DNA of 64,000 nt from Paracyclopina nana. Its lineage: Eukaryota > Arthropoda > Copepoda > Cyclopoida > Cyclopettidae. Numbering within the stretch: the first letter of the stretch is position 1; the number at the start of each line of letters is the position of its first letter. Shown one piece after another: positions 60,178 through 64,000 of the stretch. The notes below the pieces were generated by a model. It was not told where the DNA came from, did not search any database, and saw only the letters and a program-made list of their open reading frames with translations. Where the stretch lies: NCBI GenBank assembly GCA_019096065.1, contig JAGUCH010000003.1, positions 4,960,001-5,024,000 of the forward strand, in the 5' to 3' direction. A program made the translations under genes and the position numbers.

Positions 60178-61565
60178 CTTTTTCAGAATGAATGCCAAGG
60201 AAAGGCGAAGAAATGTCAATGGTTTCAGTAGCACTTTTTCTTGAATTTCATAGCTAGAAGCTCACAGTTGGTCAAGGCCAGTGTGTGTGTGTGTGTGCAC
60301 CAGTGTCCTGCACAATGGAAACTGATTTTGAAATCACAAGTAAGAGCGAGCGCAAGAGTTTCACAGCAGCAGCGGCAGCAGCAGGTGAGAAGAATGGCGT
60401 TCATCTACCGAAAAATCAGACCTGTAGATGATCTCACATTCCACGCTCTGTCCTGTCACACACTTTGAGACAACATTTTTTCAAGATATAACCAATTGAT
60501 ATACTACATTTCCTAACTCTTTAAAAGTTTTGCCAGTAAAGCCTAGCTAAAAAATCACGTAAGTTTTATCAGCTCATTAGATTGGTGCCAAAATGAGACG
60601 AGGTTTCCTTTAAAAAAGATGTCCTCGCTTGTTTCCAAGAACTGAGCTCGAAGGTTGAATTCTCCTCAGACATCGAATTTTCCCGTCAAGAGTGCAAGTA
60701 GTTCCATACTAGACCTTAATTGTTGAAAGTTAAAAATTAGAAAATAACCAATCATTGTGCACATAATTTTGCAATAAATGCACTTTGAATAAGCGTGTAC
60801 ACATAATTAATTATGTGCATGTAATTTGATTATCCTTTCATCTCGTACTAAAATATGAATATTGTGCAATGTTTTTGTGTTGAAACTGGCAAAGAAGTAT
60901 TGAATTAACGAAGAGAGGATTTTGCGAAATAAAGCTGACTTTTGATCTGAAAACCAACCAAGCTTGGATTGAAAATCACGGTCACACAAATTCACGCAAG
61001 TCCCGTTGTCATGTGTCATCCAGGATTCTAGAGTAAAAGTGGACGACCTTAGATCAACTTTTGAATGGGCACAATTTTTTTTCGAATGTTTCTCCAATAA
61101 ATCATGTAGAAACTGCTATGTAAATGCACATCATTATCCTACGGCATTGGCAGGGTGAAAATTCGGCCCTGAGTCTCGTTTTTTTGCGCTGAAAAACCAC
61201 ACAGTTAGCAGTGGCTTCATTTTTCGTGCAAAAACACAGCAGAAGACATTTTTGATGATGCCTGCAATTGGAAATCCAGCGTTAAAAGACTCATTAAATA
61301 TACACTGCAAAAAATCTACTATTGTTGTTCAACTACAATTCATGCTCTATTTACTGTGTGCTAATTACTTGCTCTTTTCCCAATAGGCCTTTTAATTGCT
61401 TTTCATAATCATGTCAGCCCATAAAATCCTGGCAAGTTGATCCATTTCTAGTTGGGCCTCTGTCCACTGTTATGAATAATAAATTAAGCATTGCTCATAA
61501 CAACGAAGAATACGAACACCATGGAAGCAAAACAAATCCAACCAAGTTGGACTTGAACACTCAAC
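60178..61565. other. Intergenic with short simple repeats
   Basis: About 1.39 kb between divergent genes. It contains a (GT)n microsatellite at 60281-60297 and a CAG/CGG-rich tract at about 60363-60385. The right end includes the untranslated first exon of the coiled-coil gene. No other gene was found. Confidence 0.5.
60281..60297. repeat. (GT)n microsatellite
   Basis: Uninterrupted GT dinucleotides, about eight units. Confidence 0.9.
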
Positions 61566-63766
61566 ATGTAAGCTTTGATATTTATTTGTTTATTTTTTTT
61601 GCGAAATTGTAGCTCGTTACATTGTTGCTATTTTTAGGGCTTTGCCGGGAAGAAGACGAGGCGCCGGAAGCGGCTTTGGTGTAGCGGAAACGTTCCAGAC
61701 GAGTAGCGCAGCTTACGGGGGAAATTCGATTCTAGGCAAACCTAGATCAGCTGCCGGGATCGTCGGCAGTGATCCCCAATTGGGTATACATGTCTCTACG
61801 AAAATACCAACGCAAAATGGTTGCTAATGATTTTATAAATTATTCCATCATGAACAGCTAGGAGAGTGGAAAGCTTGGAGCAAAAGGTAAATGGGCAAGA
61901 TCAAGCCCATCGCACCATGATGGACCAGCTCATGAAACTTAGTCAAGAGATGAAGTTAGAGCTAAAGAAGAAGGACACAATGCTCATGGAGGAGAAAAAT
62001 GCAAGGATGAGATCCGAGCAAATTCTGCAAAGTGTAGGAGATCGGGTCATGGACGTTGAGGATAGATTGAAAAGAGTGGAAGACTCAGCTCGAGAGAATA
62101 AAAATGCACTCGCGCAGCTCATCTCGCATACCAAAAATGTGGAAAGGGCCGTGACAATGAACCAACAAGATTTGCTTCAAAGGAAAGAGCAGCAAGCTGC
62201 AAAGTAAGCTCATATAATGGAATATAACGGAATTGTAAGCAGATATTTTCGTTTAAACTAAGGATGCAAGAGATCAATCACAAGTTGGCTACTATGGTGT
62301 CGAATAGAGAAAACTTGGAGAGAATGTGCTACACGATGAGAGATGAGATTGCTGACCTTGGTAACAAGGTGGATAATCAAACTTTGGAAATCAAAGATGC
62401 TCAAGGGGCTCTCAGGATGCAAAATCAAATGTTTGAGTCTCAAGCAGCTAAAATGGTAAGTTGTATTGTGTTACTGCTACAGTTAGTTAAAAAAACATTC
62501 GTTTTGAACAGCAACAAGGCAATTCTGACAAGGAGAGTGGAACCAAGATGTCCGAAACTCAACGAGCAGCTTTGGAATCAAGGTGAGCTTTAAATAGAAA
62601 ACTTATGTCTAGGCCTGAATAATGAACGTATTTCTTCGAAGGATAATGCAACTCCAAACAAACATTATGGATTTGCAATCCAAGCTCAATCACGAGAGAA
62701 AGGAGAGGGAGGTTGATATGCAATCGCTTACTACAAGGTGACAATTGCAATTTTAGCCAGAAAATAATGTCTCAAAAACTATCATTTACGCCAACAGGAT
62801 TTCTGAGTGCAGTTCTGAAATCTCTGAAACCCGGAGAAAAAGAGATGCAGACCTGAAAGAATTAGCGAATACAACCAAAGAATTGGCAGAAATGAGCGAT
62901 GCAGAAAAGCAAAGAATTGTGGTGCAAATATCTGCAGTGCAAACTGAGCTAAAGCGAACAATGGACGAAAGGTGCGTAACGCAGAAAGAGAGCCAACACT
63001 TTTTCTCGTCCTCTTTTGGATAACACGTTCATAGAATAAGCGTAACCAGATGAACTTTTTTCTTCCCAAAAGGGATCTAAAATTGAAGCAACTGACAGTA
63101 AATCGACTAGAAGAGCTACAGAATGAGCTGAAATTGGAATCAAAGCAAAGGGTTGAAAATGAAAAGGAAGCTCGGATTGCAATTGAAACTGTCGGCAATA
63201 AGACTAAGCTTTACACTGATGAGTGCACTGAAGTCATACGTCAAATGTCTGCTGTAAATTTGTCAAAGTTCTACCTTTGTTTCACATAAAGCACACACCA
63301 AATCCTACTTTAGGCTGAAATGGAAACTCTAAGGACCCGAGTGCAAGAGGTGAACGAATTTTGTAATGATTTGGAAATCCAGCTGGCAGAAATGCGAAAC
63401 GAGAATGAGGAAATGATGGCGAAGATGAACACTTCATCTGAGGGCAGGGATAAGCTTTTTGAAGCGAAATTGGAAGATTTGAGTGACAGGCTGAGACTTG
63501 GGATGGGGAAATTGCAGCAAGCTATAGGAGAAACGAGCGCCAAAAATGGGAGGGTTCCCGACATTGATGTAAGCTTCCGAATTACGTATCCAGAACCTTA
63601 TAAATGCAAGGCTCATAATTTTCAGACAACTAAGCTGCAATTGGAAGATGCCGAAGGGATCCGCGAAAAGATTCGAGTGGATTTGAACAAAATTGAGGAG
63701 CAATTAACAGAGCTGAGGAGCAAGCAGCAAAGTCAGCAAAATATCATTGAGCAACAGCTGAGATCA
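61566..63766 (+). CDS. Long coiled-coil protein, 5' part (gene continues past the window)
   Basis: Ten exons: 61566-61567 (AT of the start codon), 61638-61783, 61858-62203, 62263-62455, 62512-62582, 62642-62737, 62798-62971, 63073-63253, 63314-63568 and 63626-63766, giving at least 535 residues. After a Gly/Arg/Ser head (ALPGRRRGAGSGFG) the protein is almost continuous heptad-type coiled coil rich in Lys, Glu and Gln (VESLEQKVNGQDQAHRTMM, RSEQILQSVGDRVMDVEDRL). No motor, enzyme or membrane segment is seen. It somewhat resembles FAM81 proteins (KEQQAAK) but I am not sure. It is probably a cytoskeletal or ciliary scaffold, by composition only. A last donor at 63767 shows that more exons lie beyond. 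Confidence 0.75.
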
Positions 63767-64000
63767 GTAAGTAAAGCCAATTATAAAAATCCTTACGTTT
63801 TAGAAGCTCCACAATGTTCTTCTCTACATTTGAAAAAATAACAACGAAAGTCACCTATTTAACACTCAATCAGCTGCCAGTGCCAGCTGTCTCACATTTT
63901 AAGAGGGGAGAACGAGCGTAAATATCTTGTGAGCACTCACGCAACCTTTGCTTGGGATTGTGCTCAGACTTTAGAGTATTAATCAAGATCAGCCCTTATA
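63767..64000 (+). other. Intron of the coiled-coil gene at the window edge
   Basis: After the GTAAGT donor at 63767 no further exon of the coiled-coil frame could be recognised before the window ends. Confidence 0.5.

Noticed and set aside
61472-61567. ATG at 61472 as start of the coiled-coil gene
   Set aside because: Its frame runs into a stop soon after the splice; only the split ATG at 61566/61638 reads into the coiled coil.

Overview
This is nuclear DNA from an arthropod with a compact genome. It carries an RR-type chitin-binding cuticle protein, an innexin with the YYQW signature, a DEG/ENaC channel, CUB-trypsins and a Stubble-like protease, and arthropod-style TATA plus TCAGT initiators. 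Most introns are 40-100 bp and use ordinary GT-AG sites. I cannot name the species; a crustacean is plausible. No prokaryotic, viral or organellar sequence was seen. All multi-exon models were built by hand from splice signals and reading-frame phase.

Layout. 1-9.3 kb: a probable FRG1 start, GPKOW, LIN9, a GT31 glycosyltransferase, an orphan secreted protein, and a GSKIP/two-PDZ gene pair with only 7 nt between the cistrons. 9.3-11.5 kb: two 367-bp MITEs in inverted orientation, then empty DNA. 11.5-16.8 kb: SLC18B1-like transporter, a Tc1-like MITE, a PPC/DUF296 protein and a secreted alkaline phosphatase. 17.8-19.5 kb: a CUB-family pseudogene broken by a hAT-like insertion. 19.6-28.5 kb: secreted and cuticle genes. 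These are a CPR cuticle protein, two tandem CUB-serine proteases (the first holds three tRNA-Ile genes in one intron) and a His/Pro-rich secreted protein. 29.5-36.1 kb: an innexin with an antisense DEG/ENaC gene in its third intron, then a very repetitive, charged secreted protein. 36.5-55.6 kb: a dense housekeeping block of CTCF, SCYL1, EED, NUP50, POLDIP2 and a 1684-residue uncharacterised nuclear-type protein with three SUMO-interaction-like motifs. 56.8-63.8 kb: a Stubble/filzig-like protease and the 5' part of a long coiled-coil gene running off the right edge.

How the genes relate. Three chromatin regulators lie within 45 kb (LIN9 of the DREAM/MuvB complex, CTCF, and EED of PRC2). They are single conserved genes and show no sign of being co-regulated. 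The secreted genes around 20-36 kb share a simple TATA/initiator promoter style and look like cuticle, digestive or epidermal genes. Housekeeping genes are packed tightly and often head to head.

The points most worth following are the dicistronic GSKIP/PDZ arrangement, the 28-nt GPKOW/FRG1 junction with a splice acceptor before the second ATG, a NUP50 carrying three NUP153-type zinc fingers, the duplicated unknown module in the large SIM-bearing protein, and the 51-residue repeat protein.
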